Assembly (NCBI GenBank): GCA_000697055.1
Contig: JNDT01002319.1
Span: 1 to 64,000 of the forward strand
Source of the DNA: Saksenaea vasiformis B4078
Lineage: Eukaryota; Mucoromycota; Mucoromycetes; Mucorales; Saksenaeaceae
DNA length: 64,000 bases
Reading direction: 5' to 3'
How positions within the stretch are numbered: the stretch's first letter is position 1; the number at the start of each line of letters is the position of its first letter. Below are positions 1-13,493 of the stretch, piece by piece. Below the pieces are notes generated by a model that worked only from the letters and a program-made list of their open reading frames with translations, was not told the origin of the DNA and did not search any database. The position numbers were made by a program, and so were the translations under genes.

Positions 1-240
1 TATTTATTATTATTATTTAACATTTTAATTAATTATATTTTATATATTATTTTTATTTTTACTAATAATAATATAATATAATTATTTTTTTCCTTAATAA
101 ATATAAAATATACATTTTTTAATATAATCTTTATTACTTTTAATAAAAAAATCATTATTACAAAATAGCATCATACAAAATAAAAAGTTACAGCTCTGAT
201 ATTTTTCTTAATAGATATTATCTCTCTTTAGATCAAACAT
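1..240. other. AT-rich non-coding stretch
   Basis: This stretch is extremely A+T-rich (runs such as TATTATTATT and AATATAATATAA) with no open frame of note. It ends just before a tRNA gene. It could be an AT-rich intergenic spacer or decayed mobile DNA. Nothing functional can be read in it. Confidence 0.6.
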
Positions 241-243
241 CGT

Positions 244-325
244 GTCGATATGCCGGAGTGGTTAACGGGTGTGACTAGAAATCACATGGGCTTTGCCCGC
301 ACAGGTTCAAATCCTGTTGTCGACG
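244..325 (+). tRNA. tRNA-Ser (anticodon AGA), intronless
   Basis: This is a class II (long variable arm) nuclear serine tRNA. The 7-bp acceptor stem pairs 244-250 with 318-324 (one G-T pair), followed by a G discriminator at 325. The anticodon stem 270-274/282-286 closes a CTAGAAA loop whose middle triplet (277-279) is AGA, reading UCU and, after inosine modification, UCC. The variable arm is about 287-300, and the T arm carries the B-box-like GGTTCAAATCC at 304-314. The D-arm region TGGTTAACGG matches an A box. A T-run (327-331) right after the gene fits a Pol III terminator. There is no anticodon-loop intron. Confidence 0.95.
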
Positions 326-331
326 CTTTTT

Positions 332-1620
332 TATTTGGAAATTTTTAGGGTTACACAAACCGTACTGGCCAATCATAGGGTAGAAAGCTTGCTCGCATTT
401 GGCAGAGCCTTCATCGTTTTACATTCTATCTTCTCAACTTTATATATCTTTTTCTTTTTCCTTTCGATTTTTAAAGAGAAAAGTCTTCTTCTACAAATGT
501 GCTTTACCTGAAAAAGTACTAGACAGTCTTCTATCCTGATTCAGAGCTTCATTCCCTGTATGTATCAACCGAATAAAGCACCGCGAATTAAGATCCTGAC
601 GCAAGTTGAATAAGATACCGTTGGACATGGAAGCAGCTCTCCAGAAGAGTAGTAAGATGCAAAAGTGAACTGATGCAACAATGAAAATTAGTGAACGCGA
701 AACATGTCACCGGAAGGAATTGGTAGAGCCAAGTAGTGGTACATTTCCCGGGGTATTTGGTAATGCACAAGAAGAGCCAAGAAAATGCTAAGCAAAAACC
801 AAGACAATGTGAAGTTAAAAAGGTCATGAGACGACAAGAAAAAAGTTCTGACATTCTTGTTTAATTTCTGCGGTTCTCTCTTTTTATGCAAATGTGAAAT
901 TTATTTCGCAAATCGGGAAAAAAAAAAAGAAAAAAAGTCTGGAGCGCTCTTAGTATGATGAAAACTACCACTGTGCATTCGGTGGCGGTATTTCCTAAAG
1001 GTTCTTTAAATCATAATGCGATACCAACTGTCCCTAGTTACCCAGATTCGGCCAAAAGGTCGCTTGTACTACTGCGATCTTCTGTGTACAACGAGATTTC
1101 GCAGAGACTTAACGTTGCAACAAACTAACGTATGTATTTTTTTTCTTTTGCTATCACGTTGTTAGTAAACAAGTGTTCTCTTTTGGAATAACACCAACAT
1201 GAATGGATTGCTCTAAACAAAGGGGGCGCAAAGATCTGCTGATTTGGCGGAAAATCGCGTCGACACTTCCGAGAATGGGTGTCAAATCTGTCTATGATGG
1301 CGTACATCCGCAAACGCACGAGAGGGATACGACCTAACCCGCTTGATCGATACGTTCACGGTTCCAAAAAGATGAATCCTAGGCATTGGCTGATAAAATA
1401 AACGATAGAGAAAAATCCAGCAAGTAGTAGATTGATGTTAGATCTTTGGAATCTCCTGCACCAGATGAACTGCTTGTCCTGAGCATGTGCAAAGCGATAC
1501 ATAAATGACATTATAAAGATGCATAAGATGCGTCTAACAAGCGAGGTTGTCAGTACTATTTGTAGTATGGCCAACGCGTCGCACGAACATTTGCGTGGTG
1601 GTACATTCGCAAGAGACTAG
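332..1620. other. intergenic, no supported gene
   Basis: Only short open frames lie here, none with a recognisable domain, signal peptide or splice-supported continuation. The last few hundred bases upstream of 1621 share faint similarity with the region upstream of 4755 (for example around 1461-1480 versus 4590-4607), as expected if the promoter was duplicated together with the secreted-protein gene. Confidence 0.6.
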
Positions 1621-1640
1621 TATAAAATGCCATTGGTTTA
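1621..1640 (+). promoter_or_regulatory. TATA box and adjacent conserved promoter block of first secreted-protein gene
   Basis: TATAAAATG followed by CATTGGTTT lies 41-47 bp upstream of the ATG at 1668. The same string, with one inserted base, lies upstream of the paralogue (4755-4774), so the core promoter was duplicated with the gene and has been kept. CCATTGG-type sequence directly after the TATA may be an extra factor site. Confidence 0.7.
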
Positions 1641-1667
1641 GACGTCCCAAGACAACGATATAGCATC

Positions 1668-2270
1668 ATGCAACTTTTTTACTACTGTCTCTTACTAGGT
1701 CCTGTCTCTCTGGTGAATGCAGCAACATTTCAGGTCCTCTATCCTCCCCCAGACAAAGGCCCTACTGAGTTTCCAATAAGCGAACCCGGTTTTATCGAGT
1801 ACGCTGCGGATGCGTCAGTATTCCAGGTCACTGCGAGTTTGTTGCTCAAAGCGAATGCAAGCGCCAATGAATCTCATGATGATGATAATACAATGCAACT
1901 ATTCATGGTCGGCCGTGTGGAGAGCACTATCAACAACCTATTTTGTCAACCGACCAAAACAATTGGCTTCAACAATGCGCAAGACGGCCTGAATACCACA
2001 ATTAAGGTCGTCTATTCGAAGAAGAATGATACTACTATAACGAAGGTAACGTAACAGGGAAGACGATCGTAAGGAAATAATAACACCAGGTTTTAGTTCC
2101 TTCCCGTCATCTTGAAGGAGAATGCAACGCAGTTTAACCGTAGTAATTGTTTCAATGTCACTGGTCTGCCTCGACCTGATAAACTAAATAACGACGGCTA
2201 TCCCATGTATATGCCTTCTGTGCTATTTACATCTGGTGTAACTATGTTCCTTAGCTTCCTCTTTCTATAA
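1668..2270 (+). CDS. small secreted, probably GPI-anchored protein (copy 1)
   Basis: Two exons, 1668-2045 and 2097-2270, separated by a 51-nt phase-0 intron, give about 183 residues. The start is a hydrophobic signal peptide (MQLFYYCLLLGPVSLVNA) with a plausible cleavage after NAA. The mature part opens with a FQVLYPPP block, then a probable beta-sandwich region with several N-glycosylation sequons (NAS, NES, NTT, NDT). The protein ends in a hydrophobic tail (TMFLSFLFL) directly before the stop, as in GPI-anchor precursors. Exon 1 is exactly 126 codons, the same as in the paralogue at 4800, and the intron is at the same position. The architecture resembles Kre9/KNH-type cell-wall proteins, but no family is firmly recognised. 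Probable place of action: cell surface. Confidence 0.8.
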
Positions 2271-4750
2271 ATATAGGCTGACAATTAGCATACCATGACC
2301 TTGCCCAAAGTCCGCCTTCTTTAATGTATTTTGTGTGTGTGTGTGTGTGTGTGTATGTGTGTGTGTAGACACTTGACTAGAGTCGAGAAAAAAGCCGAAG
2401 TGAATCACATAATATGTATGCTACGTTTTTTTTTCTGTGCATCACCTAGCTTATATGTGTTAGATGCGCTACTTGAGGCAATCGTATTTCTTCAAACGAA
2501 TCGAGTCCATCTCGATCTGCAAGCATCACATGGGATGTAGCCATCACTATAATTGCCACGCATCGTGCGGCGTAGCTGCGCGTCTGTAAGCCACGCAGCC
2601 CTTCGACGACGACGACTGTCATAGTATGCACCGTTGCATCATGGGGTAATAGCGTTTTATCCTTATTATTACTTACACTTTGGGGATCGCGGTTGATATC
2701 AATCGCAAGGTAGATAGAGAAAACCGTAGACACACAAGGTGTACTCGTGAAAGAACTTTTGACGGACACGATCGCAGTGTGTCTGTCTGTATTTATTGTA
2801 AATCGGAGATGCAGAAAATAGAGACTCGTAAAATGCATCTATTTGAAATACAGATACATCATGTAGCGGTTGCTGCTACAACGACGCTACCAGTGTACAG
2901 CTTTCTTTACATGTCTTCCCTCGGGCGGTTGGGCGACCATACACTTACTTGCAAAACATAGACTGTAACAGCTTTCTCACGATGGTAAACAGACGCACCG
3001 AAATACGGATATCGACCTTCAAACTGGTTCACTGAAGAAAATACAAAGCATGTAGGCACGTTAAACGTTCAACAAGAGATTGATTGCTGGGGACACTCTC
3101 TTCCGCTTCGGATAGCAGTCCAGTGTGGGTACTGACTGCTGTAGGAAGAGAAAAAGTTATCTCTGAATAGGGCAACCTAAAGTGTTCTCAAGCAGAGTAC
3201 ACTACAATTTTCTCCGGTAGTTAAGACACGTTGTAGAGTGTATTTTATGGTAGGCTGTCCTTTTATAGCAAGGCGCCCTAGCAGAGTCGGTCGTGGTGGT
3301 GGTTGCTCCATATAAAATTTATCAAATTGTTTGGTAGCAAGATATCTCAGACGTAGATTGATTCCAATCAGTCCTTTGTTGCATAGGGCGGATTTTTCTG
3401 TGTCCGCCAAGGACTTCCTGTCTCGATCGCATAATACACATGTCATGATCTGTAATTCATGGTCTCAGTGCGCATCTGAGTGAGATGACAGTAAAGTCAG
3501 AAAACATGTTTGCAGTTGGACATAAAGCATTACATATATAGAACGCGTTTGTCCGTGCTAAGCTGAATAAGGCCAATTGTACCAAACGAGAGAGGGGGGA
3601 AATATGAGACATCAACGTAAGAAGAGAGAAAAAAGAAACACTGGACTACACAAGTTATTCAATCCATAGCGTACGGTATTTATGGTTCTAGGTGGTTACA
3701 ATACGGCGAGTAGTGGCCTGTCTCTTGGACGGATGAAAACGGGGGATTTTAAACAGCGAAAAGCGTTTTTTACATATAAAGTCGGCCCTACTAATATTAC
3801 GCATCGTTAGGAAAAAAGGGCTACTGGAAACCCCCAATGCAATAAAAAGGAAAACGACGCCCCGTTTTTACATTGTCATATTCTTCCCATTCTTTTCGTC
3901 CCTTTGGCCATATGATAAATGGTGGTACCCTGAAAATTGTCGTGAGGGTACAAGAAGCTATCCATCATACTCATTTTCTGCGGTTCTGCTTATTAACGTT
4001 TTCTATGTGATCACAGCCTTTTTATATCAATTGCAAATACCGAGGTGAGCATGCTAGAGATCAAATATATATGATACCCTCAGGAGACGTATTGTGGTTC
4101 CAGATTTCAGCGAGAGTAACTTTTTTTTTAAGTTCTAGTGAGTTCAGTATATTCCCGTAAGGTTTTCCCGAACGTACCTGAAGATCGTTCATTCCTTTGT
4201 CTAGCCGTTTAGGCTGTAACCGCTAAAAATCCTCCGCAAGTCGTTAAAACTCCTCTTCCATCATTCAAATCCCTTTACAGCCGATCAGAGAAGCCATTGT
4301 GGAAAACAGGCTCTACATGGTTGACATGAATTCATTGGTCTGAACAAAGCAGGCCTGCGTTGGTCGATCCGCTCGAAAGCCCCTGTCGATAACCAGAGTC
4401 TACTCTATCCATCATACTCAGGGTTATCTGTCCCGCATTACATGATATCAAATAACGTTAAAGGGTGGTAGCTAGTGAAATGTTCAAGGTCGATATCTAT
4501 GAATATCAGTCGACACTACGTAGCTTTTTGTAATAAAATTTTTCGGAAGTTCATGCACGCAAGAAAGTTTAATTCTCTTGCAACGAATGAAACGTTTGTC
4601 TGGAGCAGTAACGTGGTGACACGCAAAATGACACCATGCATGTGGCGTGTAGGATCTTTCAACAAGGAAGATCATTCGTCGTCTGTCTGTCCATCCAGCT
4701 TGTGTTCACTGAACTGTAGCGGGAAAAGAAAAAAGGAAGAGATAGCGGTA
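2271..4750. other. intergenic spacer between the two secreted-protein genes
   Basis: About 2.5 kb without a convincing gene. It holds a (TG)n microsatellite at 2331-2367 and several short, unsupported open frames. A 16-base string occurs twice (about 3959 and 4406), which could be chance. No transposase-like frame or terminal repeats were seen. Confidence 0.55.
2331..2367. repeat. (TG)n microsatellite
   Basis: Dinucleotide TG/GT run with one interruption (TGTATG), about 37 bp, downstream of the first secreted-protein gene. Confidence 0.9.
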
Positions 4751-4754
4751 ACTG

Positions 4755-4774
4755 TATAAAATGACATTGGTTTG
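4755..4774 (+). promoter_or_regulatory. TATA box and adjacent conserved promoter block of second secreted-protein gene
   Basis: TATAAAATGACATTGGTTT lies about 40 bp before the ATG at 4800 and matches the block at 1621-1640 upstream of copy 1, apart from one inserted base. Spacing to the start codon is also conserved. Confidence 0.7.
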
Positions 4775-4799
4775 GATTGTCCAAGACAGATAGCGTACC

Positions 4800-5461
4800 A
4801 TGATATATTTTCACTACTGCTTTTTGCTTTTCTTTGCTTTGGCAAATGCAGCACCTTTTAATATCTTGTACCCCTCTCCAAATGGCAGTGTTTCCGAGTT
4901 TCCGCTCAATGAACACGCGTTTATTGTGTACGCAGCTGAGCAATCACCCTTTGTCATGAATATCACCATGTTAGTCAAAGCGAATGCAACTGCAGAAGAC
5001 TTCGAACGTGAAAGAGCGCTCTCCTTGGCATTGGTCATTCGTAAGGGCATCAACCCGGTGAACGGTCGCTCCTGCCAGTACACCAGAAAGGTTGGTGCCG
5101 ATAATGCGAAGGACGGGCAAAGCGCCACGATTCAAGTCGTTTACAAGATAGAAGAAGAACAACTTCAAATTAAAAAGGTAACACGATGGGGGGAAATCGT
5201 CGGACGAAACGAATGCTCATAACTATCGCTTAGTTTATTCCTGTGGTTCTGAAGGAGAATGCAGCATCTTTTGACCGCAGCCAATGCGTCAAAGTCCCTG
5301 GAACGGCCGGCCCCGTTAACACACCTGGGACAGCCGGACCTGTCGGCACTCCCGGAGCGACCGAAGCTGGAAAACCACAAAGTGATGGCCATTCACTGCA
5401 CATACCATCCTTGTTATTTACTTGTTATGCAGCCATTCTTTTTGGCCTCCTCCTTCTGTAA
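4800..5461 (+). CDS. small secreted, probably GPI-anchored protein (copy 2)
   Basis: Exons 4800-5177 and 5234-5461 with a 56-nt phase-0 intron give about 202 residues. It has a signal peptide (MIYFHYCFLLFFALANA), then FNILYPSPN matching FQVLYPPPD of copy 1, an LVKANA.A block matching LLKANASA, and exon 2 beginning FIPVVLKENA versus FLPVILKENA. The C-terminal half has a Gly/Pro/Thr-rich linker with two GTAGPV-type repeats, absent in copy 1, and ends in a hydrophobic GPI-type tail (AAILFGLLLL). Paralogue of the gene at 1668, created by tandem duplication including the promoter. Likely a cell-surface protein; molecular role unknown. Confidence 0.8.
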
Positions 5462-6104
5462 ACAGATGATCATAATAATAATAATAAAAAAGTAACTTTA
5501 TGCTTGATTCATTTCCAAAAAGCGGTCCGTGCGCTACGCTTTGCTATCCTTTTGCAAGGGTATGCTATGTTCTCTCATGTTACGGCCCCTGGCGGAGATT
5601 AGGTTCTCCTGTCTCATGCAAAAAAAAAAGATGCACGAGAACCCTAAAGGGGCGCATGAATTTTCTCTTTTTCTCTCACAAAAACATACCGGTTACCTAG
5701 AAAGGGCTCCTCCATGCCCTTTTGTCTGCCGTTTAGGTTTGCATGGCAACCTGTACGGAACTTGCCTTTTCTGCATTAGTGCTGTTAAAAATAATGTCCT
5801 GACAGGTTGCCAGGACTGGTTGCATCGCTTCAAGTCCTCTGCCCGATCGTTACAGAGAATGCGGAAATACGCCGTTTCGGAGGCAAGATAAACACAATCC
5901 TTCCCTTTTCTTAGTGCAAACCCGGTCCCCCTTTTTGTGGGACGTTGAGTTTTATTTAGAAGATGGAAGTAAAAAAAAAAAAACAAACTATTGTACAAAG
6001 ATGGAACTTTTCTGTTTTGTTTTTATGGATTGTGCTGCTACTAGTGTGGTTTTGGGGTGATGTTGCGTCTTTTTTTTTTCCCAATATGGACAAGGAAAAG
6101 GAAT
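5462..6104. other. intergenic, no supported gene
   Basis: This is the spacer between a secreted-protein gene on the plus strand and the 3' end of ARG1 on the minus strand, so the flanking genes converge. Open frames on both strands (about 100-120 codons) show no recognisable features. Homopolymer runs begin to be frequent from about 5.6 kb. Confidence 0.55.
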
Positions 6105-7549
6105 CTACTGGGAGGGAGTCCATTTCTTCAGACGGATCGAGTGGATCTTGATGAATCCATCGGCATCTTCAGGGTTGTAGCCACCTTGTTCGTCCATCGA
6201 GGATTCGCGCATGTCGTACAATTTGGCGCCATTTCCACGAGCCACGCGTCCTTCAATGATGGTGTTACCCTTGTACAGCTTGAGTTTCACATCACCCGTC
6301 ACATTTTCTTGCGTGGATGCAATAGACTTGGTCAAGAACTCGCACTCGGGCGAGAAGTACAAACCATTGTAAAGACAACGCGAGTAAGGCACGGTAATGT
6401 TTTGATCACGCAAGGCACGCAACTGACCATCCAGGGTCAACCCTTCAAGATCCTTATGAGCCGTACGCAAAATGGTGCCACCGGGTGTTTCGTAACAACT
6501 ATTATAAATGAAACTCATCAGTAAAATTTTCCCATTGTTTATCACACATCACAGCCAAAAAAAAAAAAAAAGCTTACCCGCGAGACTTTACACCAATGAA
6601 GCGAGATTCAACAATGTCAATACGGCCGATACCGTTGCGTCTGGCCACGGTGTTGAGATAGGTGAACAGTTCCACAGGCTCGGTGACCACGGTGTTGTCA
6701 TTATGGTTGACCACTTTGACAGGAATACCCTTTTCAAAGGTGATGGTGATACGTTCCGGCGTATTGGGTGCGTCTTCGGGGTCAACAGTGAGCTTCCACA
6801 TATCCTTGGGAGGAGTGATGTTAGGGTCCTCAAGGATACCAGCCTCATACGAGATATGGAACAAGTTCTCATCGGTAGACCATGGCTTGGCAGCGGTCTG
6901 AACAACAGGGATATTCTTCTCGGCAGCAAAAGCCAACAAATCCTTACGACCCTGGAAACGGTTGAAGAAAACTGTGAAATGGTGATGGTCAATCAGTAAA
7001 CACGACTCTTTTTTTTTATCCTTGATGTCCAAACTTACCAGGCAATCGCCAGGGAGCAATCACTTCGATATCATGCTTCAGAGCATAGTAGGCCAGTTCA
7101 AAACGAACCTGGTCATTGCCTTTGCCGGTACAGCCGTGGGAAACATACTGACAACCTTCCTTGGCAGCAATCTCAATCTGCTTACGGGCAATGACAGGAC
7201 GGGCAAGAGAGGTACCCAAAAGATAGACGGATTCATAGATCGCATTGGCCTGAATAGCTGGGTAAATCAACTCCTTGACAAACTCGGCTTTCAAATCCTA
7301 AGGTCAAACGGGGCAAACAGATAAGCTTTCTTCCTTTGTGTCCTTTTCGTTTTTCTTTACCTCAACAAAGACTTTGCTGGCGCCAACAGCCAAAGCTTTG
7401 GTTCGAATAGCTTCGAAATCTTCTTCCTGACCCACATCGGCGATATAAGCCAATACTTCATAACCTTGTTCGATCAACCATGCCAAGATACAGGAAGTAT
7501 CAAGACCTCCAGAATAAGCGAGAAGAACTTTGCCTTTGGTACCAGCCAT
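6105..7549 (-). CDS. ARG1: argininosuccinate synthase (EC 6.3.4.5)
   Basis: This enzyme joins citrulline and aspartate with ATP to give argininosuccinate, the penultimate step of arginine synthesis, in the cytosol. Four exons on the minus strand (7549-7361, 7297-7039, 6971-6578, 6498-6105) give 411 residues, the usual family length. The pyrophosphatase-type ATP-binding motif YSGGLDTS is at residues 12-19 and [15 protein letters not shown] is present. APWR.P..FNRF.GR spans intron 2, and [12 protein letters not shown] spans intron 3. Introns have GT-AG borders and all phases agree. The gene is divergent from ARG5,6 with a shared promoter. No mitochondrial presequence is seen, as expected. Confidence 0.97.
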
Positions 7550-7717
7550 TTTGCTAATTGATATGTGTAACGTGTAAAAAACAAGATAAAGATAAAAAGA
7601 AAAGAGATGGAAGATAGGGACGGGGTGTTATATACTTTTTTTTTTTTCCTCTGGGGACGATCATCATTTCATCGATGCCTTTTTTTTTGGCATTCCGAAC
7701 CCCGCGATTTGACAGTC

Positions 7718-7724
7718 TGAGTCA
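7718..7724 (+). promoter_or_regulatory. Gcn4/CPC1-type site TGAGTCA
   Basis: Perfect 7-bp core of the general amino-acid-control element, 169 bp upstream of the ARG1 start codon. In yeast and Neurospora this motif is bound by Gcn4/CPC1 upstream of amino-acid biosynthesis genes. Confidence 0.65.
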
Positions 7725-7942
7725 TTCAGTGTCTTTCCTGTCTGGGTTGACTTGGGTTGCATTAGCGACTTAATCCTTTGGAACTGCAGAGGTTATATCA
7801 AATCGAAAAAGAGTATGCGCATAAGTTAGGTATGAAACAAAAAAATGGCATGGTATGACGTGATATACTATTAGAATTTACACAGTGATCAAAACAAAAT
7901 GATAAGGTTACTGTGAACCTGGCTCTTTTTTTTTTTTCATCG

Positions 7943-7949
7943 TGAGTCA
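7943..7949 (+). promoter_or_regulatory. Gcn4/CPC1-type site TGAGTCA
   Basis: Second perfect TGAGTCA in the ARG intergenic region, 171 bp upstream of the ARG5,6 start codon. The two sites lie almost the same distance from their respective genes (about 170 bp). Confidence 0.65.
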
Positions 7950-8119
7950 TCTGAGGGTTTCCTGATATGTCAGTACCCAGCGCAAACCCTAGTCACAAGA
8001 TTAGACATCTTTTCGGAGTTTGCATTTGATTATCTCTGTCCAAATTGATCAAAAATCGAGCATTTCCCTTTTTTTGTTTTTCCCTCAGAAAAATTGCCTC
8101 GTTGAACGAGTTTTCTACT

Positions 8120-10736
<2,617 letters not shown>

Positions 10737-10967
10737 AACATGATAGATATATAGCATGAATAGTAATAATAAAGAAAAAGGCATGATTCACACAACACAT
10801 AATAATAATAATAATCTATCATTCGACCTATTGGACACCTGACAGAATAAACCGAAGCATGAAGTCATTGCACTTGCAACTTTTTTCCTTTCATTTCTTC
10901 TATTTTCTCTCTCTTTTTTTTTTTTTTTACTTCTTCCCTAGTTCTTTCATCCAGTAAAGAAAAGAAA
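10737..10967. other. short intergenic spacer
   Basis: This spacer follows the ARG5,6 3' end. It contains an (AAT)n patch near 10800 and a T-run (10916-10928), probably the promoter of the next gene. No coding signal was seen. Confidence 0.5.
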
Positions 10968-13009
10968 ATGTCAGCAGAACAGCAAACATCAGAGAATAAT
11001 AGGGTGAACAGCGAATAATTTAGTGAAATAAAATATTCGATGGCTGACAATCCTGATGATGATGATAGAACCGAGAAATTGTCGCGGAGGATCGATCGCA
11101 GCGGATTCGAGATGCCATTGAAACAGTAGATTTCCTACACGTGGAGCCGGATGAACAAGGACTCCGTTTTCTCGTGGAGATCCTCTGCTTATGGGATACT
11201 GTGCGAAGAGAAAAGCAATCGCAACTTTCCGAACAAGTTTTCTGGTCACGTCTCTATTACGGCTTGACAAAAGATCCCAAAGATTTATGCCCACAAACCT
11301 ATGGTAACGACTTGCAACCAAAAAAAAAAAGCTTAATGCAACGTATTGTCTAACGTCAGGAAATAAAAAAGGGATGCCGCATTCGGATGAGGGGAATACC
11401 GATGTGTGGGGTTTACTGCAAGCTTTTACAAGTGGCACGCATTTAACCGAGGTTCTCGGTTATTTGATGTATGCTTTGCAAGAATATCTTGCTACCAAGG
11501 AAAAGGCGGCCTTGGGCGAAACAAATAATGTGAATAACAACAGCAGCAAGTTGGCCAATGCCGCCAAACAACGCATGGAAGCGCGCTCCGGTGAAAAAGC
11601 AACATCGACCCCGTGGGAGCAGCAGCTCCAGAAACGTCTTGATCTTTGGGTAGATTACCTACTGCAACATCGTTTGGCTTTTGATGCAACCATCCGATTA
11701 AACATTAGCGTAGCCTGTTTGATTGAGCAAGAACAAAGACCCACCCCCTCGGAACCTAATCGAGTACAACAGCTACGAGAGACCCTGACCCAACTCTTTG
11801 GCAAAGAAGAACCGTTACAGCATGCGGTCCGTCTTCTCGTCCGCATTGGAAAACAACGTCAAGAAGCACCGGTTTATCCTCAGCTTCAATTGATATTGAA
11901 GAGTTTACGTGAAGAAAGCAATGTAGAAGAAGGTAAAAAAAGAAAAAAGAAAAAGAAAGACAGCAAAAATAAATGTGACTCAATGGTATGTACTACTACT
12001 AGACAAGCGCCGTTTGTTTCAGCTCATGCTGCCTGTTTTGTCTTCTATCGAAAATGAGGTGCTTAGCGAACTCGTTGAGCAGGTGCAGCTTCTTCTGCAA
12101 CCTTTTTCCGGTGGTTTCTCACCAGGCTTGGTTGAGAAAATCAAAGCTTTGGAACAACGTTTGTTCTGGGACGCGCAAGGCCAATGTGTCATTTTTCGCA
12201 AAGAAACATGGGATACACTTGCACTGGTCTACCCATCCCTGTAAGCCTTCTTCCCTTCCCTCCCCCTTCCCCTTTCCTTTCATTTTTTCTGATCAATTGG
12301 TAGTGTGCGTTCATTGGGACCCCTTTGCATTGATCATCTTCAAGGGTAAGAAATGGACAAGACAAGCGTGTGGGAACTTATGTTCTCTCTGTCTGTCTGT
12401 CTAGGGTGCTTAAAGGCTATGAGTTTACTATTTCCAAAGTGGAAATTGATCTGAGTGGATTACTTCCGGAGACCATTGTGATGGATCAGGATATGGTTGT
12501 CTATCATTCTCCTTGGATGAGAGAATGGGATGATCCCAAACCAGAACGAAAACGATTTGTCTTGTACGTCCCTGGATCCTTTTTTTTTTTGTTCTCCTGC
12601 TCATTTTCTTTGTATAGTCAAGGATGTCGTGTTGACAACATGACGTTTGATTACTGTTTTCACAAGGTATCCGGGGGTCTTGGTTACAGTGACCATGGCC
12701 GTGCCCGTGTCTCTATCCCCACGATCCATATTTGTGTCACGTTGTGTACCTGTCGTGGTGTTTTGTGGGTCGAGCATTGTGAATGCCGTATGGAGACGTT
12801 GATCATCACATATGAGAAAACCAATCATCGGTAAGTTTGTATATTATTATTTTCAATCTCATAGAAGCTAGAAAGTGTTAGAAAATATATGTAGATGGCT
12901 AAACTACGTGGGATCGAGAAGATGGACATATCAAGTCAAAGAGTTTTTGAAAAACAAGATGGAACAGACGGTAAAGACTCTATTTAGCCAAATGCTAGTG
13001 GCTGTTTGA
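10968..13009 (+). CDS. conserved fungal protein, possibly HAM1/DUF4449-like lipid-binding
   Basis: Eight exons (10968-11003, 11069-11303, 11360-11932, 12003-12240, 12304-12345, 12405-12563, 12618-12830, 12895-13009) join without a frame break to about 536 residues. CTGAC and CTAAC branch-like sites precede the first two acceptors. The N-terminal half is helical (LLVRIGKQR, LVDYLLQHR-type repeats). The C-terminal half is beta-rich with SDHGRARVSI, METLIITYEKTNHRRWLNY and a final amphipathic helix. This layout recalls HAM1/DUF4449 TULIP-like fungal proteins, but that is a weak pattern match. The gene model is much more secure than the family. The gene converges with the zinc-ribbon gene; the stop codons are 17 bp apart. 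Confidence 0.8.
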
Positions 13010-13026
13010 ATTGCTGCACAGACAAA

Positions 13027-13334
13027 TTAAAAAGCGGGTTGTTGGACACTGACCCATTGACATGTAAAACATTCGTACAGCTGCCGGGTTGAACCACATG
13101 GAATGAGAGGAATAAAGCAGAATGTAAAGCATTGGTTGCTTTTCACCAAATAGACATCATGAGCCGAGCAGTTTGGACAATGCCAACACTGTTGACCCGT
13201 TCTACGTTTGAAATTTTCGATACCAACTACGTATAACCTTTTTAGTCTAAGTGATTCTTTTGTACAAAATAACAAAACCAAAAAAAAAAAGAAAAAGAAA
13301 AAGATTACGCCTTACAAGTAAAGCAGAAGAACAT
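13027..13334 (-). CDS. zinc-ribbon mini-protein (72 aa)
   Basis: Two exons (13334-13316 and 13226-13027) split by an 89-nt intron give 72 residues. Exon 1 encodes only MFFCFT plus one base. The spliced protein begins MFFCFTFGIENFKRR, the start typical of small fungal zinc-ribbon (zinc_ribbon_15-like) proteins. CWHCPNC and CFTCQW pairs supply four metal-binding cysteines around an NQCFTFCFIPLIP hydrophobic strand. An unspliced reading lacks a good start, so the tiny first exon is preferred. Function is unknown. Its stop lies 17 bp from the convergent upstream gene. Confidence 0.8.
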
Positions 13335-13493
13335 GGGTGGACTAACAGGAAGAAAAAGAAAAAAAAAGGAAGGAAACACGAGAATTTTCCTTTGAATGCA
13401 AGGGCAAAATGGAATAGCGTATACATCACGTGTAACGTGTGTGTGTATTGTATGCATAAACGCTTCGGGTTCTTGTTTCTTTTTTTTTTCTTT

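Larger units (their letters stand above)
7550..8119. promoter_or_regulatory. shared divergent promoter of ARG1 and ARG5,6
   Basis: 570 bp separate the ATGs of two divergent arginine-biosynthesis genes. It holds poly-T tracts (about 7632-7645, 7681-7688, 7926-7937), as often found in nucleosome-poor fungal promoters, and two perfect TGAGTCA motifs (7718-7724 and 7943-7949). Co-regulation of both genes by a Gcn4/CPC1-type bZIP factor is inferred from these sites. Confidence 0.75.

Noticed and set aside
1..240. AT-rich block considered as a mitochondrial insertion
   Set aside because: No mitochondrial gene or motif is visible. Base composition alone is not enough.
2446..2838. 130-codon minus-strand frame
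   Set aside because: It starts in sequence with no promoter-like signals, shows no recognisable motif or splice continuation, and lies in a spacer between duplicated genes.
3959..4422. 16-base direct repeat (CTATCCATCATACTCA) at about 3959 and 4406
   Set aside because: The length is near chance expectation and there is no extended similarity around it.
5529..5998. Frames of 100-120 codons on both strands
   Set aside because: They overlap each other antisense and show no domain, so neither strand can be preferred.
6057..7324. Plus-strand frames of 100-163 codons
   Set aside because: They are antisense shadows of the ARG1 exons.
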